From Botryococcus braunii (lineage: Eukaryota; Chlorophyta; Trebouxiophyceae): 64,000 bases of DNA. A program made the translations under genes and the position numbers. Shown here piece after piece: positions 20,684 to 30,018 of this stretch. The stretch is from NCBI GenBank assembly GCA_002005505.1, contig MVGU01001123.1, positions 1 to 64,000 on the forward strand, in the 5' to 3' direction. Positions within the stretch are counted from its first letter, which is position 1. Each line of letters starts with the position of its first letter. The notes under the pieces were generated by a model that did no database searches, had not been told where the DNA came from, and saw only the letters and a program-made list of their open reading frames with translations.

Positions 20684-21470
20684 TGTCGTGAAATGGCGTG
20701 TGGCTGTGACTGCAAGTGGACAAGCAATAATTGTTGTGCTTTATGGTGCAAAATCAGTAGAAATAAGATGCCGACGGAAAAGAGACATTTGACAGCTCGG
20801 AATTGAGTGGAAAATTGTGATGGTACACCTTCGAAGGGGTCGACGAATTCGTCCCGTTGGGGAATAAGACCTAGAAAATTGGCGACCTTTTACCATGTAG
20901 GCTCCCGATTCTGGTCCCTTTCTAGACCACTTAGGACCCTCAGGAAGTCCCGTGTTAGGGAGTACAGCCAGAAGTAGACATTGGCTTCAGACTGAATAGA
21001 TTTACCTTCTCGTGGGTGCTGTGTGGTGTCGGCCCATGGAAGTGATCGGCACTTAAAGGCACCTACCGATAGATGCCGACGGATGTACCTGAACCTAAAG
21101 ATTGATGATTTGGCAATTCAAAGCCGTTCAAGACCGCTTCTGATATATTCTAAAAGGTTAGCTGCGTGAGAGCTACGCCGGTATGCACATGAAAGCGCCG
21201 GTTGTCTATATAAAGAGGGATGCCTCCCCCTCACAGTTACAGTGAGATTCTAGAAAGTAAGGTTGTAAAAGGTTTGCCACCAAATCTGCCTCCTGTCCGG
21301 GCCGCGCCCCGATAGTGTGTCATGAGTCCTGATTGATCTGAATGATCGTTGTTAGTCCCACCAGAGCAATACCTGCAGTGTGACCTGCCTGACTGTCTTA
21401 CCAACGAAAGAATAGCAATATATTTGAGCAAAACTACAGCAACATTCTGAGAGCAAGTTACAGGGCACCT

Positions 21471-22161
21471 TGAAATATTCTGGGCTTGGCGTATCCTGCA
21501 TGGTGGCGGCACGGAGGGTGTTAGACGATGTCCTCCTACTTGTGCGTTGTTAAGTAGGCACGGACATATACAAGTCAAGGACTGGTTAGCAACTGATTGA
21601 TAGACACCCGGAGTGCCACTATAGGTCCAACCAAGTGTTACAATATCTCTCATCTCTCCTAACAAGGTGACGCAGTTCAAACACGCCTAACCTGCTCTCA
21701 CCCAGGTCGTGTTCATTACTTTGTCCGATGAGCTAAACTCAACTCTATATGTCTAACATGTTCTAACAATGTTCATCTGAGTGCTAAATCCAGGAATACA
21801 ATAAGGATTAAGTCACCTGCATGGTGGCGGCACGGAGGGTGTTAGACGATGTCCTCCTACTTGTGCGTTGTTAAGTAGGCACGGACATATACAAGTCAAG
21901 GACTGGTTAGCAACTGATTGATAGACACCCGGAGTGCCACTATAGTTCCAACCAAGTGCCTTCCCTATCCGTGCTTGCCCCATATGCCTCCTTTCTACAA
22001 ACGTGTCTGTAACTTGCGTTATGATAGTCTTCGTTCAAATGCATGTATTGCCTGGCAGAACTCAGGGTTCTGCCTCTCTTTCCTAATTGGTATTGTCTTC
22101 ATACGGAGACTTGCCATTATTACTCCTCTGAGGGAAAGGCATAAAATTAATTAACACAACA
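21471..22161 (-). repeat. 3' LTR of copia B
   Basis: 691 bp, plus-strand ends TGAAATATTC and ACACAACA. Internal 143-bp duplication at 21495-21637 and 21816-21958 (spacer 178 bp); inverted repeat GGCAGAAC/GTTCTGCC at 22054-22074. Confidence 0.95.
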
Positions 22162-22179
22162 CTTCCCCTTGCCTTTACC
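22162..22179 (-). promoter_or_regulatory. Polypurine tract of copia B
   Basis: The minus strand reads GGTAAAGGCAAGGGGAAG directly before the LTR start TGTTGTG, between the pol stop and the LTR. Confidence 0.85.
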
Positions 22180-24294
22180 TCACAGAAACTTGGCCAGTCC
22201 CAGTGAGTTACGATGTCCCAGAAACACTTGTCTAACTAGTGGTTTGGTAAAAATGTCAGCCACATTTCTAGCAGATTGAATGTACTTGAATTCAACCTGC
22301 CCCTTTGCAATAGCTTCACGTGCGAAATGACAGCTAATTGCAATATGCTTTGTGTGTTTGGAGTACACCGGATTCCTCAGGTGGTTTATACACCCTTGGT
22401 TGTCACAATGAATCTTCACTATCCACGGTAACACTCCAATTTCCTCCAGGAAACCTCTCAGCCAATTTGCTTCCTTCACAACAGCACTTGCTGCCATGAA
22501 TTCAGCCTCCACTGTTGAAGTGGCAACAGCAGATTGCTTTTTGCTTCCCCACACTACTGCTCCTCCAAACACAGTGAGGACAAAGCCAGTGGTAGAGAAG
22601 CGATGATCCTGATCACCTCCATAGTCGGCATCCACATAGCCTTCTAGCTCTATCTCCCCCCCTCCAAGAGTTAGAACCAAATCTCGGGTTCCTTTCAGAT
22701 ACTTCAACACACGGATGGCTTCATTCCAATGTGCTGTGGTGGGAGATATGCGATAACGAGACAATACACCTACTGCCTGAGCTATATCGGGACGTGTGGT
22801 GTTGGCTATATACAGAAGAGACCCTACTAACTCACAGTAACGGTGACCTGGAGGTAGTGGACTGCCAGCACCAATGCTGTCGCTCCCATCTCTCGGTGCA
22901 GGCCTTTGGGACATTACGAAATCTTTTGTCATGGGAGTATCAGGTCCCACTGACTCAAGATCCAAGCCAAATTTCTCTACAAGTGCATCGATTTTAGGGA
23001 TGCAACTCAGGGTGATCAGCCCTTTATCTCTATCTCTCATCACTTGACATCCCAAGAAATCCTTCACTTCCCCAAGATCATGGATGGTGAATTCTTTCTT
23101 GAGAAGTCCCTTCACTCTCTCGATTTCTGACATGCCCTTGGAAACTATCAGAAGATCATCAACATAGATCAGCACATAGGACTTTCCTCCATCAGTAGAG
23201 CATCTCACATACACTCCCGCATCACTCTTGCACACCTCATACCCCATGACTTCAAGTTTGTCATTCAGGGTTTTGTGCCAGGCACGTGGAGCCTGCTTCA
23301 GGCCATACAACGCCTTTCTCAATCGGCACACAATATTCTTATCACCATTCTCAAAGCCAGGAGGTTGCGTTACATATACTTCCTCCTCGAGCTCACCATT
23401 CAGAAAGGCGGTCTTAACGTCCACCTGATGAATTTCACAGCCCTCTCTTGCAGCAACAGCAAGCAGAGCTCTTCTAGCTCCATAGCTACTAGTAGGAGCA
23501 AAGACCTCCATCACATCCACTCCAGGGATTTGTCTGCATCCCTGTGCCACTAATCTGGCCTTGAATCTCACAACATTGCCATGTGCATCCATTTTCACTG
23601 AAAATATCCAGTGAACTGGAATAACCTTATGTCCACGAGGTCTCGGAACATACTCCATGACCTCATGAGTATCTAGAGAATTTTGCTCTTCCTGCATAGC
23701 TGCCTTCCAGTATTCCCACTGGGGAGACATCTGTGCTTCTCTCAAATTAGAGGGAACGTGAATTTTCCCAAATCTGACACCTGTGTGCTTTTCCTCTGAA
23801 TTGCCTGATTTTCTCTCACTTTGTCCAGAACCCACTACTCTTCCACTGACACTCGCTGCGTTACACATCACAGGCTCTCCAGTAGAAGTAGAATGCTCTC
23901 TCATAGCACGCTCTCGCTTGGACTCACACTTGGCTTTGCACAAGTTACTCTGCTCATCCCTCACATCATCCTCCCATGCACAGGTACCTCTCGGACAGTC
24001 TTTGTAATTTGGAATCCCTTCACATTGTCCAGACTTCCGATTCACCTCCTCAGACACACTCTGACATGCCTGCAAGAGTTCAGACTCTTCAGGTCTCTCA
24101 CAAGCAACATCGGGATATGGCAGAGTGTCTGCATACTTCCCCTGATTTATGTGATCCACATGCCTCTCAGACCGACTGCATGTCACTGTTGGGAGTGACC
24201 TCACATCTCTGACATCACTCTCCCAGGCACAGGTACCTCTCAGTGAGCACTTGTAATTTGGTCTGTCTCCACAATGTCTGTGCTCCTGATTCAC
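22180..24294 (-). CDS. pol: Copia B pol, C-terminal frame: linker, RT, RNase H
   Basis: 704 residues open from MNQEHRHC. It holds two copies of the linker module (NYKCSLRGTCAWESDVR and NYKDCPRGTCAWEDDVR), a complete RT (HWIFSVKM, VDVKTAFLNGELEEE, YVDDLLIV) and RNase H (YVDADYGGDQDHRF, TVEAEFMAAS, HCDNQGC, NVADIFTK). All catalytic acids are intact. It is really the continuation of the 24321-27581 frame: compared with D, one base is missing near 24310-24320, shifting the frame onto a TGA. The Met at 24294 is therefore not a natural start. Confidence 0.92.
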   Translation of the reverse strand: MNQEHRHCGDRPNYKCSLRGTCAWESDVRDVRSLPTVTCSRSERHVDHINQGKYADTLPYPDVACERPEESELLQACQSVSEEVNRKSGQCEGIPNYKDCPRGTCAWEDDVRDEQSNLCKAKCESKRERAMREHSTSTGEPVMCNAASVSGRVVGSGQSERKSGNSEEKHTGVRFGKIHVPSNLREAQMSPQWEYWKAAMQEEQNSLDTHEVMEYVPRPRGHKVIPVHWIFSVKMDAHGNVVRFKARLVAQGCRQIPGVDVMEVFAPTSSYGARRALLAVAAREGCEIHQVDVKTAFLNGELEEEVYVTQPPGFENGDKNIVCRLRKALYGLKQAPRAWHKTLNDKLEVMGYEVCKSDAGVYVRCSTDGGKSYVLIYVDDLLIVSKGMSEIERVKGLLKKEFTIHDLGEVKDFLGCQVMRDRDKGLITLSCIPKIDALVEKFGLDLESVGPDTPMTKDFVMSQRPAPRDGSDSIGAGSPLPPGHRYCELVGSLLYIANTTRPDIAQAVGVLSRYRISPTTAHWNEAIRVLKYLKGTRDLVLTLGGGEIELEGYVDADYGGDQDHRFSTTGFVLTVFGGAVVWGSKKQSAVATSTVEAEFMAASAVVKEANWLRGFLEEIGVLPWIVKIHCDNQGCINHLRNPVYSKHTKHIAISCHFAREAIAKGQVEFKYIQSARNVADIFTKPLVRQVFLGHRNSLGLAKFL

Positions 24295-24320
24295 CTCCTC
24301 CTCTCGTCCCTTACATGGAG

Positions 24321-27300
24321 TCAGGATGCAGATCCTGTCTCCCGCTCACAATCATGTTTGGCTGGTGCAGAGAAAGCATATGATGCTTCCTCTGACCGGT
24401 GGCTGCCACCACAGTCCCGTCCAGGAGTGCTCTGACTGGACGGGTTGCCAGAAGAACTCTGCATGGTCACATCTCTTACATTTCTCTCAGTCACTGAACA
24501 AGACCCACCCATACTGCTCAGCTCCCCGGGACCATTTGCAGCTTTGCATGTAGCTGCCCCCCTCACTGCACTCACATGCAATTCATGCCCCTCATGTGAA
24601 TCACCCTCTAGCTGCACTTCCCCTGGTCCCTGTGACAGAGAGTCACATTCAGTCAACCCCTCTCGCTCTCTGCTCTCTCCCTTCTCCTGTGGCAGCAGGA
24701 GGTCTTTGGCGGCAGTGCGTTGTTCGTGTCGTTGAGCCCGGGTCAGGCCATCCAATTGGTGGTTGCGGCAATCAGACCTAGTTGGTCTGAGGACCTCCTG
24801 GGCTCGCTCCATCTGCGGTCGAAGGTGGGAGTCCTGTCTCACTCCTCTGGCTAAGTCCTGTACTGCCTCCAGGGTTTGATCCATCTCCACTGGGTCACAC
24901 AGTCTTCTGGATTCAGGCTCGGGCTCAGCCTCACTGGGGGGTCCTGTGACAGGCTGTGTGGGGAGGTTGCTGGAGGCTGGCAGGTACTCAGGCTCACTGT
25001 GTGGGTCATCAAGATCTGTCTCAAGGCTGATGTTGGTTGTGCCAGGGGAGGTGCCGGGAAAGACTGGGGGAGTGTCACTTGCAGAGGGCTCAGGACACAG
25101 AAACTCTGTAGACTGTGTTGAGGAAACGCTCATGCCAACCCGAGAGGCTCCCCTGAGGTGCTCCACGAAAACCACATCTCTGCTCTCCTTCCAGATACCC
25201 CCTCCCACATAGATCCGATAGGCTTTGGAGGAGGCTGAGTAACCAGTAAGCATCCCTGGCACAGTTTTAGGGGAAAACACAGAGCGCTGGACATCAGGAA
25301 TGTGCACAAAGGCCAAGCAACCCCAGGTACGCAGTGGGGTTACATTTGGTTTGTAGCCAAAAAATAATTCTGATGGCGTGCGGTCCCTCCCGGTACTGGG
25401 ACCCATGTTCAGTAGGGTGCATGCAGTTTCCAGGGCCTCCTTCCACAACGTTGGACTGGCAGCTGCAAAAGCCAGAAGAGTCCTGGTACGTTCCTTGAGG
25501 GTGCGATTGGCTCTTTCAGCCGCTCCATTCTGTTGCGGGGTGTAAGGAGCTGAGGTCTCCAATTTAGTCCCCTGGGATGCACAAAATTCTTTGAACGTGG
25601 CATTCAGAAATTCAGTTCCACGGTCACACCGGACACACTTCACTTTGGTTTTCTTCTGGGTCTGCCAGTATAGAATGAGGTCCCTCACAGCAGCACTGAT
25701 GGCATCTTTGGACTTCACAGGCAGGACCGCCTTTAACTGAGATGACTCATCCAAAGCAGTCACCCAGTAACGTTCACCAGTTACTGCAGCAGGAAAAATG
25801 GGGCCCACAGTGTCAATATGTACTCTGTCAAGTGGTTCAACAGCTGGTCTACTGCTTATTCCAAATGGAGGCCGAGACGTCTTTCCCTCAATACATGCTT
25901 CACAGTAGACTGGACAATTGGAGCAGGGACATAGGGATGTATCAAGTCCCGAGACCAGGTCCTCATTGGTTAGGCGCTGCATCCATGTTTCACCTGGATG
26001 TCCCATTCTGCTATGCCAGAGGTATCGTCTGGCACAGTTGTGTGAGTTTTGGGTGGGGGTTTTGGACTTCACAGCAGCTGAAATTCTTCTGTGGTTAACA
26101 CTGGGACTCAGAGCTACAACTTGATGAATATAAAATAGCCCTTTCTCTGCACTGATCCGAGACCTCCAGCTGTTTGGACCACAGACTTCAGTGAACGCTC
26201 CAACATCATCTGTGCGAAAGACTGCCCCATCCCGCAATGCTGCAGATACTGACAGTATGTTTGAGGTTGCAGAAGGAACACACTGAACATGATGTATCCA
26301 CAGGGGAACTCCCACTCGACTGAGGATGCAGACAGAGCCTGATGCTACAATTCCTCCAGTGGCATCTGAAGTGGCCAGATGTAATGGGATGGGTTTGGCA
26401 TGCACAGTTGGATTATGTAGTAGGGTCACATCATTCACCAGATGTACAGATGCTCCACTGTCCACCAGCCAGGATTGCAGAGACGAATTTCTGACAGGAG
26501 TCTTCAGGATGTTGAGGGAAATTATGTATGGCATACCTCCAGGTGGTGGAGGTGGGGGAGCTGGGGGTTGGAACCATGCCGGAAAGGCATCCAGTCCAGG
26601 GTGCGCCAGCTGGGCTGCAGGAGGGTGTGGGCCACCCATATGTGGAGGTCCCTGTGGCCACATTCCCTGCAATTGTTGGACCGCTGCCACTACGTTCCGT
26701 TGGGTCTCCTCGTCCCGCTTCCTCTTTCGACAGTCCCTCCAGTAATGCCCCTTCTTATTGCAGTAGTTGCAGATGCCCTTAGTCTCGGACTTGGCCTCAG
26801 AGACAGTTGGTTGGGCCTGCTGATGGACTGCACTGGCAGCTGGTGGGGTATTGGCTCCACTGGAGCCTTGTCCAAGAGCCAAAACCCTTGGTTGGCGAGG
26901 AGCATATTCATCAAAACCCACTGCAGCTGCTGTGTTGCGCAGAAGTCCAGCCAGCTTCTCCAGGGGTTGTGCTGCAGCAGTTGTGATCATTCCTGGCTCT
27001 TTAGCTGCATCAGGCAAGCCCTGCACAATCTGGGTTGCAACGTGTGCATCCAGTAGAGCATGGTTGTTCCTGTCAAGGCATGCCTTCAGGTTGATCATTC
27101 TGTTGACATATTGCGAAATCGTCTCGTCATGTTTCATTCCCTGGCTCATTTCTTGGAGCCAATCTGCATTGGCCTCGATATTATATCCACCAATAAACTT
27201 TCTGCAGATGAACTCATATGCATCATAAGCAGAGGGCAGATTAGACAGAGGTCCCAGCCATTCCTCTGGGACTGACTCATAAATCAGTAACATTGCGGCT

Positions 27301-27581
27301 GCGTCATGTGCTGTACCAGGCATAGCCTCCAGGATGGCAGGCAAAGACCCTTTTGACTCATTTGCTGCCAAAAATGCATTCTTCCAAACAATAATATTTG
27401 TCCCCCGTTCCTTCAGTTTTATGTGTACCTTGACATTTGTTGGGATAATCTTGGGCAGCTCATCTCCGCTGCCTCTTGAGGTGCTGGGAGTACACGGTTC
27501 TCTGATGGGTGTGGATGAGGCTGGTTCACTGCTTGACGTTGATGCTCCACTAGCTGATGATCCTTTCTTCTTGGAAGTCAT
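24321..27581 (-). CDS. gag-pol: Copia B gag, protease, integrase (pol N-terminal frame)
   Basis: 1086 residues. Starts MTSKKKGSSASGAST; UBN2-like capsid; CCHC knuckle CNYCNKKGHYWRDC; protease WLVDSGASVHLVN; GAG-pre-integrase LWHSRMGHPGETW; integrase HIDTVGPIFPA, RCDRGTEFLNA, YTPQQNGAAERANRT. There is no stop between gag and pol, unlike P. It ends in the linker (CERETGSAS then TGA) because of a 1-nt deletion. The start ATG overlaps the stop of ORF1 as ATGA. Confidence 0.94.
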   Translation of the reverse strand: MTSKKKGSSASGASTSSSEPASSTPIREPCTPSTSRGSGDELPKIIPTNVKVHIKLKERGTNIIVWKNAFLAANESKGSLPAILEAMPGTAHDAAAMLLIYESVPEEWLGPLSNLPSAYDAYEFICRKFIGGYNIEANADWLQEMSQGMKHDETISQYVNRMINLKACLDRNNHALLDAHVATQIVQGLPDAAKEPGMITTAAAQPLEKLAGLLRNTAAAVGFDEYAPRQPRVLALGQGSSGANTPPAASAVHQQAQPTVSEAKSETKGICNYCNKKGHYWRDCRKRKRDEETQRNVVAAVQQLQGMWPQGPPHMGGPHPPAAQLAHPGLDAFPAWFQPPAPPPPPPGGMPYIISLNILKTPVRNSSLQSWLVDSGASVHLVNDVTLLHNPTVHAKPIPLHLATSDATGGIVASGSVCILSRVGVPLWIHHVQCVPSATSNILSVSAALRDGAVFRTDDVGAFTEVCGPNSWRSRISAEKGLFYIHQVVALSPSVNHRRISAAVKSKTPTQNSHNCARRYLWHSRMGHPGETWMQRLTNEDLVSGLDTSLCPCSNCPVYCEACIEGKTSRPPFGISSRPAVEPLDRVHIDTVGPIFPAAVTGERYWVTALDESSQLKAVLPVKSKDAISAAVRDLILYWQTQKKTKVKCVRCDRGTEFLNATFKEFCASQGTKLETSAPYTPQQNGAAERANRTLKERTRTLLAFAAASPTLWKEALETACTLLNMGPSTGRDRTPSELFFGYKPNVTPLRTWGCLAFVHIPDVQRSVFSPKTVPGMLTGYSASSKAYRIYVGGGIWKESRDVVFVEHLRGASRVGMSVSSTQSTEFLCPEPSASDTPPVFPGTSPGTTNISLETDLDDPHSEPEYLPASSNLPTQPVTGPPSEAEPEPESRRLCDPVEMDQTLEAVQDLARGVRQDSHLRPQMERAQEVLRPTRSDCRNHQLDGLTRAQRHEQRTAAKDLLLPQEKGESREREGLTECDSLSQGPGEVQLEGDSHEGHELHVSAVRGAATCKAANGPGELSSMGGSCSVTERNVRDVTMQSSSGNPSSQSTPGRDCGGSHRSEEASYAFSAPAKHDCERETGSAS

Positions 27582-27850
27582 AATTCCCCAGTTGTCTTAT
27601 AACTCCAGTACTCGCAAGGTAGCAGCAAGATCTTACTTCTGAACCAGGTGGGTTGAGCTAACGGACAGCCAACGTGAAGGTGAAAGATGTAGTCTTTGAC
27701 GATAAAGGCTCTCTCGTCAGGATTGCGGTCTCCACGTTGTCCTCCTTCTCTGATTAGTTCGTTGTATGACGGAGGTCCTGATCTCAAGCGCGCTGGAACG
27801 TTGAGGTTGGTGGTCTTCCTGGCTGTTTGCTTTGTCCGCTTCTTCGCCAT
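27578..27850 (-). CDS. Copia B accessory ORF1, short form with H3 tail-like N-terminus
   Basis: 90 residues starting MAKKRTKQTARKTT; residues 5-12 (RTKQTARK) are identical to histone H3 residues 2-9. PPSY is at residues 26-29, followed by NELIREGGQRGDRNPDERAF and IVKDY, which match ORF1 of P and A. The C-terminal half (WEISFINGDPG..., acidic tail) is missing and the frame ends GEL, with its TGA overlapping the gag ATG. The gene is either truncated by deletion or a short natural form. Function unknown; see P ORF1. Confidence 0.82.
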   Translation of the reverse strand: MAKKRTKQTARKTTNLNVPARLRSGPPSYNELIREGGQRGDRNPDERAFIVKDYIFHLHVGCPLAQPTWFRSKILLLPCEYWSYKTTGEL

Positions 27851-27904
27851 TCACAGTCTAGTGAGCTCCGATTTAGGCGCCACCCACTCTCAGCATCCGA
27901 GCCC

Positions 27905-27918
27905 GTGGGCCCATAACC
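27905..27918 (-). promoter_or_regulatory. Primer-binding site of copia B
   Basis: The minus strand reads GGTTATGGGCCCAC immediately after the 5' LTR, identical to that of P: initiator tRNA-Met anticodon-loop complement. Confidence 0.86.
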
Positions 27919-28609
27919 TGAAATATTCTGGGCTTGGCGTATCCTGCATGGTGGCGGCACGGAGGGTGTTAGACGATGTCCTCCTACTTGTGCGTTGTTA
28001 AGTAGGCACGGACATATACAAGTCAAGGACTGGTTAGCAACTGATTGATAGACACCCGGAGTGCCACTATAGTTCCAACCAAGTGTTACAATATCTCTCA
28101 TCTCTCCTAACAAGGTGACGCAGTTCAAACACGCCTAACCTGCTCTCACCCAGGTCGTGTTCATTACTTTGTCCGATGAGCTAAACTCAACTCTATATGT
28201 CTAACATGTTCTAACAATGTTCATCTGAGTGCTAAATCCAGGAATACAATAAGGATTAAGTCACCTGCATGGTGGCGGCACGGAGGGTGTTAGACGATGT
28301 CCTCCTACTTGTGCGTTGTTAAGTAGGCACGGACATATACAAGTCAAGGACTGGTTAGCAACTGATTGATAGACACCCGGAGTGCCACTATAGTTCCAAC
28401 CAAGTGCCTTCCCTATCCGTGCTTGCCCCATATGCCTCCTTTCTACAAACGTGTCTGTAACTTGCGTTATGATAGTCTTCGTTCAAATGCATGTATTGCC
28501 TGGCAGAACTCAGGGTTCTGCCTCTCTTTCCTAATTGGTATTGTCTTCATACGGAGACTTGCCATTATTACTCCTCTGAGGGAAAGGCATAAAATTAATT
28601 AACACAACA
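27919..28609 (-). repeat. 5' LTR of copia B
   Basis: 691 bp, near-identical to 21471-22161, including the internal duplication and inverted repeat. Followed on the plus strand by CACCT (28610-28614). Confidence 0.95.
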
Positions 28610-29211
28610 CACCTTAGTCAAGGAGCCGCAGCATACCGGTCGACCACCGAAGCAACACCAACACGTACAAGTAAGTGCCAATATTTCCAAGGAGATTTAT
28701 CATTTGCCACAGTCATATCCTAGACTGAGGTGAAGCAACAGCACCTAGATCAAGCCGCACGTTCAGTGCCACGCACCCAAGCCGTAGGGAACAATCGTCC
28801 CAAGCCCTCGAGCCAAGGAAGAATAGATACATCCTTGAATAGCCTTGTAAGCTCGCCAAATACAGTTTTAGTAATAACAGAACCTTGAAAGACGCAATTG
28901 TTGAAGTCCACACGAACCGCGACCACACCACTAGGTAGCCGCGCGCCTCACCGACTAAAATAGTCCGACCGACCCGAACAAGCCGGCGAAAGCCGAATCG
29001 GCAACCCGGAGCCTTTCAGACCGTAATATCGACATGTCATGACACCGTAACAGCTAGGTCTCAGGGCCGTAATCCCTGGGTGGCGATCCTGTCCAGACGT
29101 ACCTTTAACAGTAATTGACCGCAGCAGCACAACCCAGATTCAAAACCCTGATAAAATTCAGCCATTTAAACGCCAAAAAATTTGGATACCGTTGGGCACG
29201 GGTACCCTATA

Positions 29212-29231
29212 TGGCTGCATCGTCAAGGGAG
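29212..29231 (+). promoter_or_regulatory. Primer-binding site of gypsy G1
   Basis: TGGCTGCATCGTCAAGG begins directly after the LTR end (CCCTATA). TGG is the complement of the universal tRNA CCA end, so this is a conventional 3'-end PBS. I cannot name the tRNA. Confidence 0.65.
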
Positions 29232-30018
29232 TTTTAGCGCGTAGACTTAGTCATCGCCTGGGCTGTCCGACGAATCTGACTCTTCTGCGCAGATTTGCCG
29301 TGTTTATTGTACAAAGACGTACCGTATTTCGAATCAGTTGAGCTTTATCCGCATATAGGACTGGGTATACCCCTTTAGGAGGGGCTTGATTACATTCCGT
29401 TTGTCGCAGGAATTAACAGCAAAAGCATCGGCAATGACCGTTTGGAGCGAAACCATACTTTAGGAAAGTTCAGTTTGAAGCACATCATCATCTGTACCGC
29501 AGAGTTAGTTGAGACAAAGTAATTGATTGTAGCACTTGAATTCCGTTTGTGTGAATCCTATCAACAGTAAAGACCTTAATTTCATAGCCGCGATTGCTTG
29601 ATTGTTTGTTTATCGAAATCTTTGCAGCCCCGAAGATCGCGGTAGTTTGATACGCATCAGGAAGAATATATATTTGATCGATCTAAGAAATTGTAGTAGC
29701 AGTTCTTGTAGTATTTAAAGATCATTCATAGTACCTTTGTAAGGATTGCCTTTATCATCTGGAAGTCCAAGGTTGGTAGTGAGACCTTGTTTAGGTTGAA
29801 GATACTGCAACCTTAGTAATACGATTCGTTAATTTTATAACTGCAGTGAATGTAATAAGCAGAAAGAAACCTTGTAATACCGAACTTACAATAGACTAGC
29901 ATTGTACGATTGCAATTGGGTTCGCGGGATGCCCCTTTAGGAGGGGTCTGATTACACTCCGTTTGTTGAACAGGCACCCCTACAGCCAGCTAAAATAGCA
30001 GAATCAGCAATACAGTAA
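29232..30018 (+). other. Gypsy G1 leader with duplicated hairpin motif
   Basis: About 790 bp of AT-rich non-coding leader. The 15-mer CCCCTTTAGGAGGGG, able to form a CCCCT/AGGGG stem, occurs at 29370-29384 and 29932-29946, each followed by a ~20-nt conserved tail (TGATTACAxTCCGTTTGT). It could be a packaging or dimerisation signal, or a duplicated relic of the polypurine tract. Confidence 0.55.

Larger units (their letters stand above)
21471..28609 (-). mobile_element. Ty1/copia LTR retrotransposon B (very young)
   Basis: Complete 7139-bp element with 5-bp target duplication CACCT. Both LTRs are 691 bp and I see about one difference (ATAGGTCC versus ATAGTTCC). It carries PBS, a shortened ORF1, a gag-protease-integrase frame (24321-27581), an RT-RNase H frame (22180-24294) and a polypurine tract. 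The pol frame is broken once by a 1-nt deletion in the linker. It lies inside the 5' LTR of G1, opposite in orientation. Confidence 0.97.
20684..29211 (+). repeat. 5' LTR of gypsy G1, split by copia B
   Basis: About 1384 bp once B is removed: TGTCGTGAAATGG at 20684 to GGGTACCCTATA at 29211. The first ~540 bp match the 3' LTR start at 35723-36244 (an 18-bp difference near 20835), and the last ~50 bp match 38100-38150. A TATA-like CTATATAAAGAGGG is at about 21207. The join at B is supported by CACCT on both sides (21466-21470 and 28610-28614). Confidence 0.78.
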
